Assembly (NCBI GenBank): GCA_044228435.1
Contig: JBGAUW010000001.1
Coordinates: 620,001 to 684,000, forward strand
DNA length: 64,000 bases
Direction: 5' to 3'
Source: Bog-950 sp044228435
Lineage (GTDB): Bacteria > Bacteroidota > Bacteroidia > Chitinophagales > LD1
Made by a program: the position numbers and the translations under genes. Each line of letters opens with the position of its first letter. Within the stretch, counting starts at the first letter, position 1. The notes below the pieces were generated by a model. It did not search any database, had not been told where the DNA came from, and saw only the letters and a list, made by a program, of their open reading frames with translations. Shown here one piece after another: positions 26,087-33,999 of the stretch.

Positions 26087-28834
26087 TTAAAGCTGCCTTA
26101 GCGAGTTCTTCTTCTGCAGTTTTAAATCTTTAAGGGTGCTGCTTTTAGGATGCAGAATAATGGTAAACTGTTGATTAGGGAAAGTAGGCAGCGGCGGCGT
26201 CCAGGTAAAGGCAAGTTCCCAGCAATGCAAATCGCGTATTACCGATACGTTGGTAAGCGTTATTTGCCTGCGCGAAACATCAAACCCGGTGCTAATTGCC
26301 ACCTTCCAGTGCGGGGTTAAATTAAAATCGGCACTGGCATGGATAGATTGAACGGTAATAAGTGTATCGGGGTTAAAAGTGGTCCCTTTATAAATATTAA
26401 AGTTATAACCCAGCGATAAATTCCAGGGTATATCAAAATTGTAAATCTGGTTAGGGTTATAACTTACATAATCGCCCACATAATTTGGCGCAACATCGGT
26501 GTTAGCCGATTGTTTGGGTTTACTGTGCAGCGACATGCTGGCACTTACGTTGGCCGTAGAAAACCTAACCAACCTCCGGCTTTTGGTATACTCAAACGTA
26601 TTAATTTTTCTGTTTAACGAGTCTACGGCATAAGGGTCGAACGAGGCGCTGAAGTTTAGATTAATTAAATTAAAAATTCGCGCTGCACCTATCACTAAAT
26701 TAAATGGCTGCAAACGTAACGAGTCGGCTATAAAGTTATAGCCCCCGCTTATACCAATCTGGTCAAAAAGGCCTACCTTTTGTTCGTGGGTAACCGTATC
26801 TTTTTTCGAAAATGTTTTCAACTCAAAGCTGTTTACCAAACTCCAGCTTAGCTGCCCTACCTGTCCGCTGCCCGGCACCCCATACACCGCATCGGGCTCA
26901 AACACACTATACTTGGTAATGCGGCCTCCCGCATCGCTTTGCACGTAGCGGTTATATTTCCAAAAGCTCGAGCCGAAATCGGGGCTATACGAAAACGTAG
27001 CCGAGGGAGTAAAAATATGGCGCAGGGCCTTTACATACTTCCCCTTAAACTTAAATATACCCACCACCTTGGTACCTATGGATAGGTTGGCCGAAAAATT
27101 ACGCGCCGAGTTAAACCGCCATACGGTATCCGATTTTATTTGCCCGCGTATGGTATCTATCCGTCCATCGCCACCCACAGCATATACAGTATCCGGGTCC
27201 CAAAATTTATCAATACCCTTAAAGTAAGTGCGCTCCTGGTAGTTAAATGAGGGGGTTACGTTCAAATACTTAGCAATTCTAAAAGGTGCATCAATGCTTA
27301 AAGTTTGGCTTATACCAAAACGGAACTTATCCAGTGTAGACTGGTTAAAAAGGATAGAATCATAAGTATTAATAGTGTTCTGAAAATCGAAGGCATAAGT
27401 GATACCTATGTTTTCGTACCACTTTAAAGTGCCCGACTGCACCTTGCTTTTAAAAGGTGCCACGCGGCTCATACCCAAGTGCACCGTAGGCAAACTAAAC
27501 CCAATGGTACGGTTCAATAAATTTTGCTGGTGCCTTAACCCAATAGCAATAGAAAATGGCGAACCGGTAAAATTATGCCCGTAGTTTACCGATGAGTTAA
27601 ACGAGGTATTAAGCAATCGTGTATCGGTTACCCGGCTGGCCGAATAAAAATCGGCGCTTTGTATTTGCACACTGGCCCCAAACGATGAGTTGGGTAACGA
27701 GCGCGGGTCTTGCGTATGCGTCCAGCTAAGACTGTACGAATTGGCCGATTTGGCCCCTGGCAAATCGGGGTCTTGTGGACGTGAACGTAAATACGAAAAC
27801 GAAAGCGAACCCGTAAATTTATACCGCCAGGCATATTGCGCATTTATACCGGCGCCAAAAGTTCCGTTGGTACCTACCTGGGTTAAAAATTTCAACCCCA
27901 AATAATCGTTTACCGCCCAATAGTAACCACCGTTGCGTAAAAAGAACCCTTGTATACCATCCTGCCCATACTCAGGCAATACTATACCCGAACGCTTACC
28001 CTGCTTAACCGGAAAAATACCAAAAGGCAGATAAAGTGGTGTGGGCACATCGCCTACCCACAAGTTAGCCGGGCCAGTAACCATTACCTTGTTAGGCACT
28101 ATTTTCACCTTTTTGCTTCTAAAATAAAAGTGCGGGTGGTCTAAATCGCAGGTAGTGTATTTACTGGCAAGGCCATACCACTCATCATATTCATTTTTCT
28201 TAACCACCTCGCTGTGTATATAAGCATCGCCCTCTTTGGTTAAAACTTCAAATACAATCCCCTTTTTGGTTTTAAAATTGTATTTCATTTTTTTGGCCTT
28301 ATACTCCTTACCATCGTCTTCAAACACGGGGGTGCCCTGCAACTCACCTGCGCTATCAATAGTGCCCTGGCTGGTTAGTGTCATCGATGTCCAGTCAAAA
28401 TCTACCAGGTTGGCCTTCAGCTTTATTTTTTGATACTTCACATCGCTGCCGTTGTATAAATACATCTTTTTGGTGGTCATATCGTATACAATCGAATCGA
28501 CGGCTTTATAGGTAATTTCGTCCTGTATTTCGCCCTCGTTGGCAATATTTACAGTATCATTTTCATTAATAGTATCGGCAATAACAGTATAGGCCGAATC
28601 GTTTATATTTAACGAATCGAAAGCCGACTGAGACACCAGGCCTATTTTGTTTTTTGCCAGGTCAGGTTTAAGGCTATCATTAACTATCTTTGTATTTGTA
28701 GTGGTGGGCAAAATGATAAAAGCGGGCGTTGCAGGCAAAAAATTAGACAGTACTAAAAGCACTGTGGTTAAATACAATGCTATAGCACCAAAGGAAGACC
28801 TTATGTTCGGATATATTTGGTTCAACGAATTCAC
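26087..28834 (-). CDS. lptD: LPS assembly outer-membrane protein LptD (OstA)
   Basis: A 915-residue protein that would insert lipopolysaccharide into the outer leaflet. After an N-terminal hydrophobic signal region (to about 45), residues 100-230 form the LptA/OstA-like beta-jellyroll (YDMTTKKMYLYNGSDVKYQKIKLKA over 114-138), and from about 250 on is the large barrel (TPLYLPFGIFPVKQGKRSGIVLPEYG over 265-292, many alternating strands). The start is GTG; an in-frame TAA lies eight codons upstream. It diverges from the amidase gene with 80 bases between starts. An OstA-like relative is found at 34000-35613, in line with separate LptD and LptA/C-type components. Confidence 0.88.
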   Translation of the reverse strand: MNSLNQIYPNIRSSFGAIALYLTTVLLVLSNFLPATPAFIILPTTTNTKIVNDSLKPDLAKNKIGLVSQSAFDSLNINDSAYTVIADTINENDTVNIANEGEIQDEITYKAVDSIVYDMTTKKMYLYNGSDVKYQKIKLKANLVDFDWTSMTLTSQGTIDSAGELQGTPVFEDDGKEYKAKKMKYNFKTKKGIVFEVLTKEGDAYIHSEVVKKNEYDEWYGLASKYTTCDLDHPHFYFRSKKVKIVPNKVMVTGPANLWVGDVPTPLYLPFGIFPVKQGKRSGIVLPEYGQDGIQGFFLRNGGYYWAVNDYLGLKFLTQVGTNGTFGAGINAQYAWRYKFTGSLSFSYLRSRPQDPDLPGAKSANSYSLSWTHTQDPRSLPNSSFGASVQIQSADFYSASRVTDTRLLNTSFNSSVNYGHNFTGSPFSIAIGLRHQQNLLNRTIGFSLPTVHLGMSRVAPFKSKVQSGTLKWYENIGITYAFDFQNTINTYDSILFNQSTLDKFRFGISQTLSIDAPFRIAKYLNVTPSFNYQERTYFKGIDKFWDPDTVYAVGGDGRIDTIRGQIKSDTVWRFNSARNFSANLSIGTKVVGIFKFKGKYVKALRHIFTPSATFSYSPDFGSSFWKYNRYVQSDAGGRITKYSVFEPDAVYGVPGSGQVGQLSWSLVNSFELKTFSKKDTVTHEQKVGLFDQIGISGGYNFIADSLRLQPFNLVIGAARIFNLINLNFSASFDPYAVDSLNRKINTFEYTKSRRLVRFSTANVSASMSLHSKPKQSANTDVAPNYVGDYVSYNPNQIYNFDIPWNLSLGYNFNIYKGTTFNPDTLITVQSIHASADFNLTPHWKVAISTGFDVSRRQITLTNVSVIRDLHCWELAFTWTPPLPTFPNQQFTIILHPKSSTLKDLKLQKKNSLRQL

Positions 28835-28914
28835 TACAGGTTTAAAACCATTTTATGGTGGGTGCTAATATGGAATTTTGTTTAGTTATGCGTCAAAAAT
28901 AAAAAAACCCAAAC

Positions 28915-30645
28915 GTGAGATTTAAAAGCATATTGTTTATAACATACTTCTTAATTGCAAGTTTCGCGCAGGCTAATAACAGCTTTTCTATCAAAACAGT
29001 GGTTATAGATGCCGGCCACGGGGGTAAAGACCCCGGTGCCAGCGGTGCCGGTAAAACCCGCGAAAAAGACATTGCCCTGGCTGTTGCCCTTAAGCTTGGC
29101 GACTTTATAACAAAAAACTTTCCCGACGTTAACGTTATTTACACCCGCAAAACCGACGTTTTTTTGGAATTGCACGAACGGGCCGAAATTGCCAACCAGG
29201 CCAAAGCCGATTTATTTATTGCCGTTCACTGCAATGCATCCCCTAATCCCGATTTTTATGGCACCAGCACCTACGTGCTTGGGTTGCACCGCACCGAGGC
29301 CAACTTAGAGGTGGCCAAACGCGAAAACGCCGTTATTTTGTTGGAAGAAGACCGCGATAAAAATTACGAGTTCGACCCCAATTCGCCCGAGGGCCACATT
29401 ATAATGAGCATGAAACAAAATGCTTTTTTAGATCAAAGCATCGACCTTGCCAGCAAGGTAGAAAACCAGCTGGAACATGGCAGCAAACGCAAAAGCCTGG
29501 GGGTAAAACAAGCCGGGTTTTACGTGCTTTACAAAACCACCATGCCAAGCTTATTGGCCGAAATTGGATTTATAAGTAACCCCGAAGAAGAAAAGTTTTT
29601 GCAAAGCCCTAAGGGGCAGGAGCAGATTGCCAATGCCCTTTTGAGTGCATTTAGGGAGTATAAAGCCGGAATAGAAGGCGGAACCGCTACCACCAAAGCT
29701 GCGGTAGAAGAACCAGCCGAAACACCGGTAAAAAAGGCCGAACCGAAAGCAGAGAAGAAACCAGAAGCTAAAAACGAACCTAAGGCCGAAACCAAAAACG
29801 AGCCTAAAAAAGAGCCGGAAGTTGAAACGGTGGTTATTAAAAACGATGCCGAACCGGCTAAAACCTCGGCTGTGGTTACCCTTAAAAACGGTAAAATTAT
29901 TCATAAGCCCATTGAAAACAGCAATGGTGGCGGCGTAGGTACCAAACAGGCCGAACCGGTGGAAGAAGCAGAGGTGAAGCCCGAAGTAAAAACAGAACCT
30001 AAACCGGTAGCTAAAGAAGAACCTAAACCGGTGGTAGCCGAGCGTAAACCAGAACCAAAAGAAGAAGTAAAGGCACAGCCAAAAGCCGAGAGCAAACCAG
30101 TTGTGAAAGAAGAACCGAAACCGGTTGTAGCCGAGCGCAAACCCGAACCCAAAGAAGAAGTAAAAGCACAGCCAAAAACAGAAAGCAAACCGGTGGTTAA
30201 AGAAGAGCCTAAACCGGTTATTAAGGAAGACCCCAAACCTGTTGTCGAAAAAACAGAACCCAAAGAGGAGCCTAAGCCGGTAGTAAAAGCAGAACCTAAA
30301 AAACCCGTAACCGAAACAAAGCCCGTAGTTAAAAGTGAGCCAGCAGCTATGGTTGGCTTAGTGCCGGCCCACCAAGCCGAAAGCGGAACACTGTTTAAAG
30401 TACAGTTGTTTGCGCTTAAAGGCGAGTTTAAAGAATATTCTAAAGTATCTAAACAGTTTAGCATACTAAGCGCCGAAGAGTTAAGCAACGGCCTTACCCG
30501 TTACTATGGCGGCAACACAAAATCGTATGCCGAGGCTAAAAAACTGTTAGCCGCTGCCAAAGGCTTTGGCCACGCTACCGCCTACATAGTAGGCTTTAAA
30601 GATGGCGTGCGCATGAGCGCCGACCAAATGAAGGCGTTTGAATAA
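28915..30645 (+). CDS. N-acetylmuramoyl-L-alanine amidase with proline/lysine/glutamate linker and SPOR-like domain
   Basis: A 576-residue exported cell-wall amidase, cutting the bond between MurNAc and the stem peptide. GTG start; signal peptide 1-20. Amidase_3 domain at 25-250 with zinc ligands H35 (DAGHGG), E50, H105 (AVHCNA) and catalytic E216 (LLAEIGF). Residues about 255-490 are a KPEPKEE-rich low-complexity linker containing a 93-base tandem duplication. The last 85 residues (FKVQLFALKGEF...ATAYIVGFKDG) resemble a SPOR domain that binds denuded septal glycan. It probably acts in cell separation. Confidence 0.93.
   Translation: MRFKSILFITYFLIASFAQANNSFSIKTVVIDAGHGGKDPGASGAGKTREKDIALAVALKLGDFITKNFPDVNVIYTRKTDVFLELHERAEIANQAKADLFIAVHCNASPNPDFYGTSTYVLGLHRTEANLEVAKRENAVILLEEDRDKNYEFDPNSPEGHIIMSMKQNAFLDQSIDLASKVENQLEHGSKRKSLGVKQAGFYVLYKTTMPSLLAEIGFISNPEEEKFLQSPKGQEQIANALLSAFREYKAGIEGGTATTKAAVEEPAETPVKKAEPKAEKKPEAKNEPKAETKNEPKKEPEVETVVIKNDAEPAKTSAVVTLKNGKIIHKPIENSNGGGVGTKQAEPVEEAEVKPEVKTEPKPVAKEEPKPVVAERKPEPKEEVKAQPKAESKPVVKEEPKPVVAERKPEPKEEVKAQPKTESKPVVKEEPKPVIKEDPKPVVEKTEPKEEPKPVVKAEPKKPVTETKPVVKSEPAAMVGLVPAHQAESGTLFKVQLFALKGEFKEYSKVSKQFSILSAEELSNGLTRYYGGNTKSYAEAKKLLAAAKGFGHATAYIVGFKDGVRMSADQMKAFE
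30034..30219 (+). repeat. 93-base tandem duplication in the amidase linker
   Basis: Two consecutive 31-codon units (each starting VAERKPEPKEEVKAQPK) begin at 30034 and 30127. Third positions differ between copies, so the duplication is not recent. Confidence 0.8.
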
Positions 30646-30735
30646 ACACAAACAAAGCATTATCAATAATACCGGAACCCGGCTGTTGGCTGTTATCCCT
30701 CCAGTCTAGGTGGGGGCTGTAATTGAGGCACAAAC

Positions 30736-30760
30736 TGGCGCGAGCGTCCGCTCGTGCCCA
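30736..30760 (+). repeat. REP hairpin copy 1
   Basis: The core GCGCGAGCGTCCGCTCGTGC folds into a 9-base stem with one G-T pair and TC loop, flanked by TGG and CCA. It is preceded by CAAAC, as in copies 2, 5 and 6. Confidence 0.85.
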
Positions 30761-30896
30761 CACTAAGCACCATCGAAGTTGCCCAGGTTTTAATGAAACA
30801 AAAGCCGCGCCTCCCCAGATGTATGTTTTCACACCGGTTGGTGCTATAGCTTCCACAAAAATAAACAGAGCAGCGCTACCATCAACTCCCACAAAC

Positions 30897-30921
30897 TTGC
30901 GCGAGCGTCCGCTCGTGCCCA
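30897..30921 (+). repeat. REP hairpin copy 2, directly upstream of the RAYT gene
   Basis: Same 25-base element with TTG in place of TGG at the left end; it ends 38 bases before the RAYT start codon. Confidence 0.85.
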
Positions 30922-30959
30922 ATAAATACAGACCTGTTAAAACATTTATATTTACTGCT

Positions 30960-31520
30960 ATGAGTAGCAAATACAAATTCGCTAATAACGGACAAGTATA
31001 TTTCGTAAGCTTTGCAGTAGTTTATTGGATAGACTTGTTTACAAGGACAGATTATTGTAAAACAATTATGGAAAGCTTTTCGTTTTGCGAACAAAAAAAG
31101 GGATTAGAACTTTATTCTTATTGCATAATGCCTAGTCATTTACACTTGATTATTGGTTCAAATAAAGACCCATTGGAAGGTATTATGCGCGACTTTAAAA
31201 GCTTTACCTCCCGCGCTATAAGAGAAGCAATACAAAACCATCCGGGTGAGAGCCGCAAAGAGTGGTTGCTTTGGATGATGAAGCGGGCAGCTGGCAAAAG
31301 TAGTCATCACAACGAATTTCAATTGTGGCAGGAAGGAAACCATCCAATAGAATTAAGCACACCAACAATTACCAAACAAAAACTTGACTATATCCATAAT
31401 AATCCTGTGGAGGCTGGGTTGGTTACCGCACCAGAATACTGGCGCTATAGCAGCGCAAGTAATTACTCCCAATTGTCATCGGAGCGACATGTTATTTTGC
31501 TTGGCCCATTTTACAATTAG
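30960..31520 (+). CDS. REP-associated tyrosine transposase (RAYT, TnpA_REP; Y1 HUH family)
   Basis: A 186-residue single-strand DNA endonuclease of the IS200-like Y1 family. The HUH metal site is H60-L-H62 (MPSHLHLII) and the nucleophile is Y144 in KLDYIHNNPVEAGLV, a motif typical of RAYTs, followed by WRYSSASNY (161-169). The ATG at 30960 is chosen; the frame runs open back to 30723 but only through REP and module sequence. REP copies flank the gene in opposite orientations (ends 38 bases before, begins 9 bases after). RAYTs are single-copy domesticated transposases thought to move or process REP hairpins. All catalytic residues are intact. Confidence 0.93.
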   Translation: MSSKYKFANNGQVYFVSFAVVYWIDLFTRTDYCKTIMESFSFCEQKKGLELYSYCIMPSHLHLIIGSNKDPLEGIMRDFKSFTSRAIREAIQNHPGESRKEWLLWMMKRAAGKSSHHNEFQLWQEGNHPIELSTPTITKQKLDYIHNNPVEAGLVTAPEYWRYSSASNYSQLSSERHVILLGPFYN

Positions 31521-31528
31521 CCGTATTG

Positions 31529-31553
31529 TGGGCACGAGCGGACGCTCGCGCCA
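31529..31553 (-). repeat. REP hairpin copy 3, inverted
   Basis: Reverse complement of the REP core, starting 9 bases after the RAYT stop. Together with copy 2 it brackets the transposase gene head to head. Confidence 0.88.
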
Positions 31554-31664
31554 GTTTCGGTTTTTTATTCTTGATGTTTACTACCGTCAAAGGAATAGAC
31601 CGATGGCTAACAGACATGCAAAAAAATAGTTCAGCACTTACAAGCATTCTATAACATTAAGCAC

Positions 31665-31687
31665 TGGCGCGAGCGTCGTCGTGCCCA
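31665..31687 (+). repeat. REP copy 4, degenerate
   Basis: TGGCGCGAGCGTCGTCGTGC followed by CCA: two bases shorter than the others, which shortens the stem. It precedes module A as copy 1 does. Confidence 0.75.
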
Positions 31688-31746
31688 CACTAAGAACCAT
31701 AGCAATTGCCGAAGTTTTAGTGAAACGAAAGCCGCGCCTCACAAAC

Positions 31747-31771
31747 TGGCGCGAGCGTCCGCTCGTGCCCA
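31747..31771 (+). repeat. REP hairpin copy 5
   Basis: Intact 25-base REP core preceded by CAAAC and followed by module C (AATAACATACAGG...), as copy 2 is. Confidence 0.85.
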
Positions 31772-31799
31772 ATAACATACAGGCCGGTTAAAACATTTC

Positions 31800-31858
31800 A
31801 CGCCGTTGTTGGTGTTATAGCTTCCACAAAAAAATAAACAGAGTCGCGCCACCAACAA
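31800..31858 (+). repeat. Module B, imperfect palindromic repeat (second copy of 30831-30888)
   Basis: GTTATAGCTTCCACAAAAA and AATAAACAGAG are shared with the upstream copy; in this copy the outer bases GTTGTTGGTG and CACCAACAAC are perfectly complementary. It resembles a small non-autonomous element. Confidence 0.6.
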
Positions 31859-31970
31859 CTTTGCCGTTTCCTTGGCTGTTTCTTTCACCTTTCACTTCTG
31901 CCTTTTGCCTGCCCCTTGCACATTTAATTAATTATTCATAACTTTGTATGAAATAATAATTTCCCAAACC

Positions 31971-32507
31971 ATGCTCTCTATCAATCCCAGGCGCAAAAAG
32001 TTTTGCCGCCTTTTAACGGACGGCGAAACCGGTGCCGGCGCTTACCGCAAAGCCTACAAAAATAAAAACAGCACCACCTGTAAAACCAATGCCTACCGGT
32101 TAATGCAACAAGCCAATGTGCTGGTATATTTAACCATTATACAAAAGGCCCAACCGGCAGCGCAACAACAAGCACCTGCCGCCAGCATACCACGCGCCAA
32201 ACCAAAACCCAAAACCGCGCAGCCAACTAAAGCCAACGCAGCAGGCCCGGCACCCTCCCAAACCATTTATCCAACCGTAAGCAGCAAACAAGAAGGTGAA
32301 ATACTAAGCAGCCTGATGCGCGGCGAGGCCCGCATGCGTAAATACAAATGGGTTAAAGGCAAATGGGAATTAGTAGCCATACCCACCAAACCCCGGCAAA
32401 TAATTAAATGCATAAGGCAATTAAACAAAATGGATGGAGCCTACGCACCCCGAAAAAGAAAGCGCAAAAAGCGACCCATTCTATTGATTATTAACATGTT
32501 ACAATAA
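31971..32507 (+). CDS. Orphan terminase-small-subunit-like protein
   Basis: A 178-residue basic protein. Residues 5-55 (RRKKFCRLLTDGETGAGAYRK, then AYRLMQQANVLVYL) match the N-terminal helix-turn-helix pattern of phage terminase small subunits, and 140-160 (PRQIIKCIRQLNKMDGAYAP) the motif near their C-terminus. A Pro/Ala-rich linker (62-98) separates them. There is no large terminase or other phage gene in the window. ATG 31971 is preferred over TTG 31944. It is probably a leftover or domesticated DNA-binding protein. Confidence 0.65.
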   Translation: MLSINPRRKKFCRLLTDGETGAGAYRKAYKNKNSTTCKTNAYRLMQQANVLVYLTIIQKAQPAAQQQAPAASIPRAKPKPKTAQPTKANAAGPAPSQTIYPTVSSKQEGEILSSLMRGEARMRKYKWVKGKWELVAIPTKPRQIIKCIRQLNKMDGAYAPRKRKRKKRPILLIINMLQ

Positions 32508-32570
32508 AAATAAGGTAGGCAGAAATTAAAAAATGGAAGGATGAAATAATGGAATACCGGCCGAATGTAG

Positions 32571-32591
32571 GGGCACCCCTCGCGGGTGCCC
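32571..32591 (+). repeat. GGGCACCC hairpin repeat
   Basis: GTAGGGGCACCCCTCGCGGG followed by TGCCC forms GGGCACCC / GGGTGCCC with a 5-base loop. It is unlike the REP core and looks like a second dispersed hairpin family. Confidence 0.6.
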
Positions 32592-32640
32592 GGCAAATCC
32601 AAAGTTATACCCCTATTACATTACCGCCTTTTATGCCTCT

Positions 32641-32735
32641 CACTATTTACTATTGCCTATTCACCATTCACTATTTCCTATTAACTATTCACTATTTCCT
32701 ATTAACTATTCACTATTTACCGTTTACTTTTCACT
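32641..32735 (+). repeat. 21-base tandem repeats (CTATTAACTATTCACTATTTC type)
   Basis: About two and a half direct copies with a 21-base period (TATTCACTATTTCCTATTAA), surrounded by shorter CACTATTT/CTATTCAC variants, lie between the terminase-like gene and the MCE gene. Confidence 0.75.
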
Positions 32736-32775
32736 TCTCAACATTTCCTTTGTTTTCTACTCTTAAATTCTATTT

Positions 32776-33786
32776 TTGGTAAAATTTAAATACGTGAGTA
32801 ATCAGGCTAAAGTCGGTATTTTTTCTACAGTTTCAATCGTCATTTTTATACTGGGCTTTTACTTTTTAAAAGGCACCAACCTGTTTGTGCGCAAAAACGT
32901 TTATTACGCGGTATACGACCGCGTAGACGGGCTTTATAAATCTAACCTGGTAGATGTTAACGGGTTTCCCGTAGGCCGTGTGGGCAATATGGCGCGCAAC
33001 CCTGTTACCGGCAAAATAGTGGTTGAACTGGATTTGGATAAAGGAATTCAGATTCCAAAAACCGACGACAGCCAAACCGACAGCACCTACGCCGCCTTAA
33101 TTTCAACCGACTTTTTGGGCAGCAAAAAGGTTCGATTAGTGTTTGGCAAATCGAACACCTTTTACGAAGATGGCGACACCATTAAAACTTACTTTAAGCA
33201 AGACCTTACCGAACAAATAGGCGCTCAAATTGACCCGATAATGGGCGATGTAAGACACATGCTGCCACAGTTAGATACTACCATTATGGGCATTAAGTAT
33301 TTATTCGACCAGGGTAACCCAAAAGGTATTTACGTAACCCTTGGCGGTGTTAATAACGCGCTTGGCCAAATTAACGGTATACTTTCTCAAAATCAGCAAA
33401 CACTTAAGCTTACACTCGATAACCTGCAAAGCATTACCGGCAATATTGAAAAAAACAACAGCGCCATTACTGCCATACTTAAAAATGCCCAAAACGTTAC
33501 CGATAGCCTACAGCAGGCCAACCTAAAGCAAATGGTAGAAAACCTGAACGCCACTATTACGCAGCTTAACGGGGTGGTAAAAGATATTAATCAAGGCAAA
33601 GGCACTTTAGGCAAAATAGTGAAGGATGATGAATTATACACCAAAGTAGATACCGCCATTAACAACCTGAATGTATTGCTTAAAGATGTAAAGGCCCGCC
33701 CTTACCGCTACATAAGCATAAACGTATTTGGCGCTAAAAAGGCCGAAGCCCGCCGTGCCAAAAAATACGACGAAACCGGCAAATAG
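32776..33786 (+). CDS. MCE (MlaD-like) family protein
   Basis: A 336-residue inner-membrane-anchored lipid-transport protein. One membrane helix (about 14-35) precedes the MCE domain (about 40-120: VYYAVYDRVDGLYKSNLVDVNG over 42-63, FLGSKKVRLVFG). The C-terminal part is helical with periodic Asn/Leu, as in MlaD/LetB-like proteins that assemble into rings or tubes for phospholipid movement between membranes. The start may be TTG 32776 or GTG 32794; there is no ATG. No MlaE/MlaF partners adjoin it, but the envelope genes lptD, amidase and OstA-like surround it. Confidence 0.9.
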   Translation: MVKFKYVSNQAKVGIFSTVSIVIFILGFYFLKGTNLFVRKNVYYAVYDRVDGLYKSNLVDVNGFPVGRVGNMARNPVTGKIVVELDLDKGIQIPKTDDSQTDSTYAALISTDFLGSKKVRLVFGKSNTFYEDGDTIKTYFKQDLTEQIGAQIDPIMGDVRHMLPQLDTTIMGIKYLFDQGNPKGIYVTLGGVNNALGQINGILSQNQQTLKLTLDNLQSITGNIEKNNSAITAILKNAQNVTDSLQQANLKQMVENLNATITQLNGVVKDINQGKGTLGKIVKDDELYTKVDTAINNLNVLLKDVKARPYRYISINVFGAKKAEARRAKKYDETGK

Positions 33787-33898
33787 GTGTTAAAGGCAAA
33801 CAACATATTGGCCCCTTTTCCGTTCCTGTTTCCCATGTTAAATGCTGTGGCTAAGTCAATTTCATCTTGTATTAATTTATTAATGACAAATCTAAGGA

Positions 33899-33934
33899 AG
33901 CATGTCAGTCTGAGCCTAGTCGAAGACAAGTGCT
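33899..33934 (+). repeat. GTCAGTCTGAGC...GTCGAAGAC dispersed-repeat element
   Basis: CATGTCAGTCTGAGCCTAGT followed by CGAAGACAAG. The ends AGCATGTC and GACAAGTGCT are complementary apart from a two-base bulge. The sequence resembles a hairpin repeat I have seen in many bacterial genomes (from memory, not a search). Confidence 0.5.
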
Positions 33935-33999
33935 TACATTTGCCCAGAACAAAGGGTAATGCATGGGCTCAATTAAGAATAAAAGCACTACCCCCGCAG

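Larger units (their letters stand above)
30646..30959. other. Repeat-mosaic intergenic region upstream of the RAYT gene
   Basis: The 314 bases hold two REP hairpins and two longer modules: A (30761-30812, CACTAAGCACCAT ... GCCGCGCCTC) and B (30831-30888, GGTGCTATAGCTTCCAC ...), plus a short module C (30921-30948) ending 11 bases before the RAYT ATG. All three modules recur downstream of the RAYT in another order. No gene is seen. Confidence 0.7.
31521..31970. other. Repeat-mosaic intergenic region downstream of the RAYT gene
   Basis: These 450 bases contain REP copies 3, 4 and 5, module A (31688-31740), module C (31771-31799) and module B (31800-31858), whose ends form a 10-base inverted repeat GTTGTTGGTG / CACCAACAAC. 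A pyrimidine-rich stretch with TTTCACCTTTCACTTCTGCC-type repeats follows (31865-31920). No gene is seen apart from short shadows. Confidence 0.7.

Noticed and set aside
29901..30488. 195-codon reverse ORF opposite the amidase linker
   Set aside because: A shadow of the KPE-rich repeat, giving a Gly/Ser/Leu-rich product without features.
30723..30959. Upstream extension of the RAYT frame
   Set aside because: It encodes REP and module sequence, with no similarity to RAYT proteins; ATG 30960 gives the usual length.
33787..33999. Upstream extension of the OstA-like gene from GTG 33787
   Set aside because: The frame is open, but it runs through dispersed-repeat and low-complexity DNA before any signal peptide, and it would put the export signal about 90 residues inside the protein.
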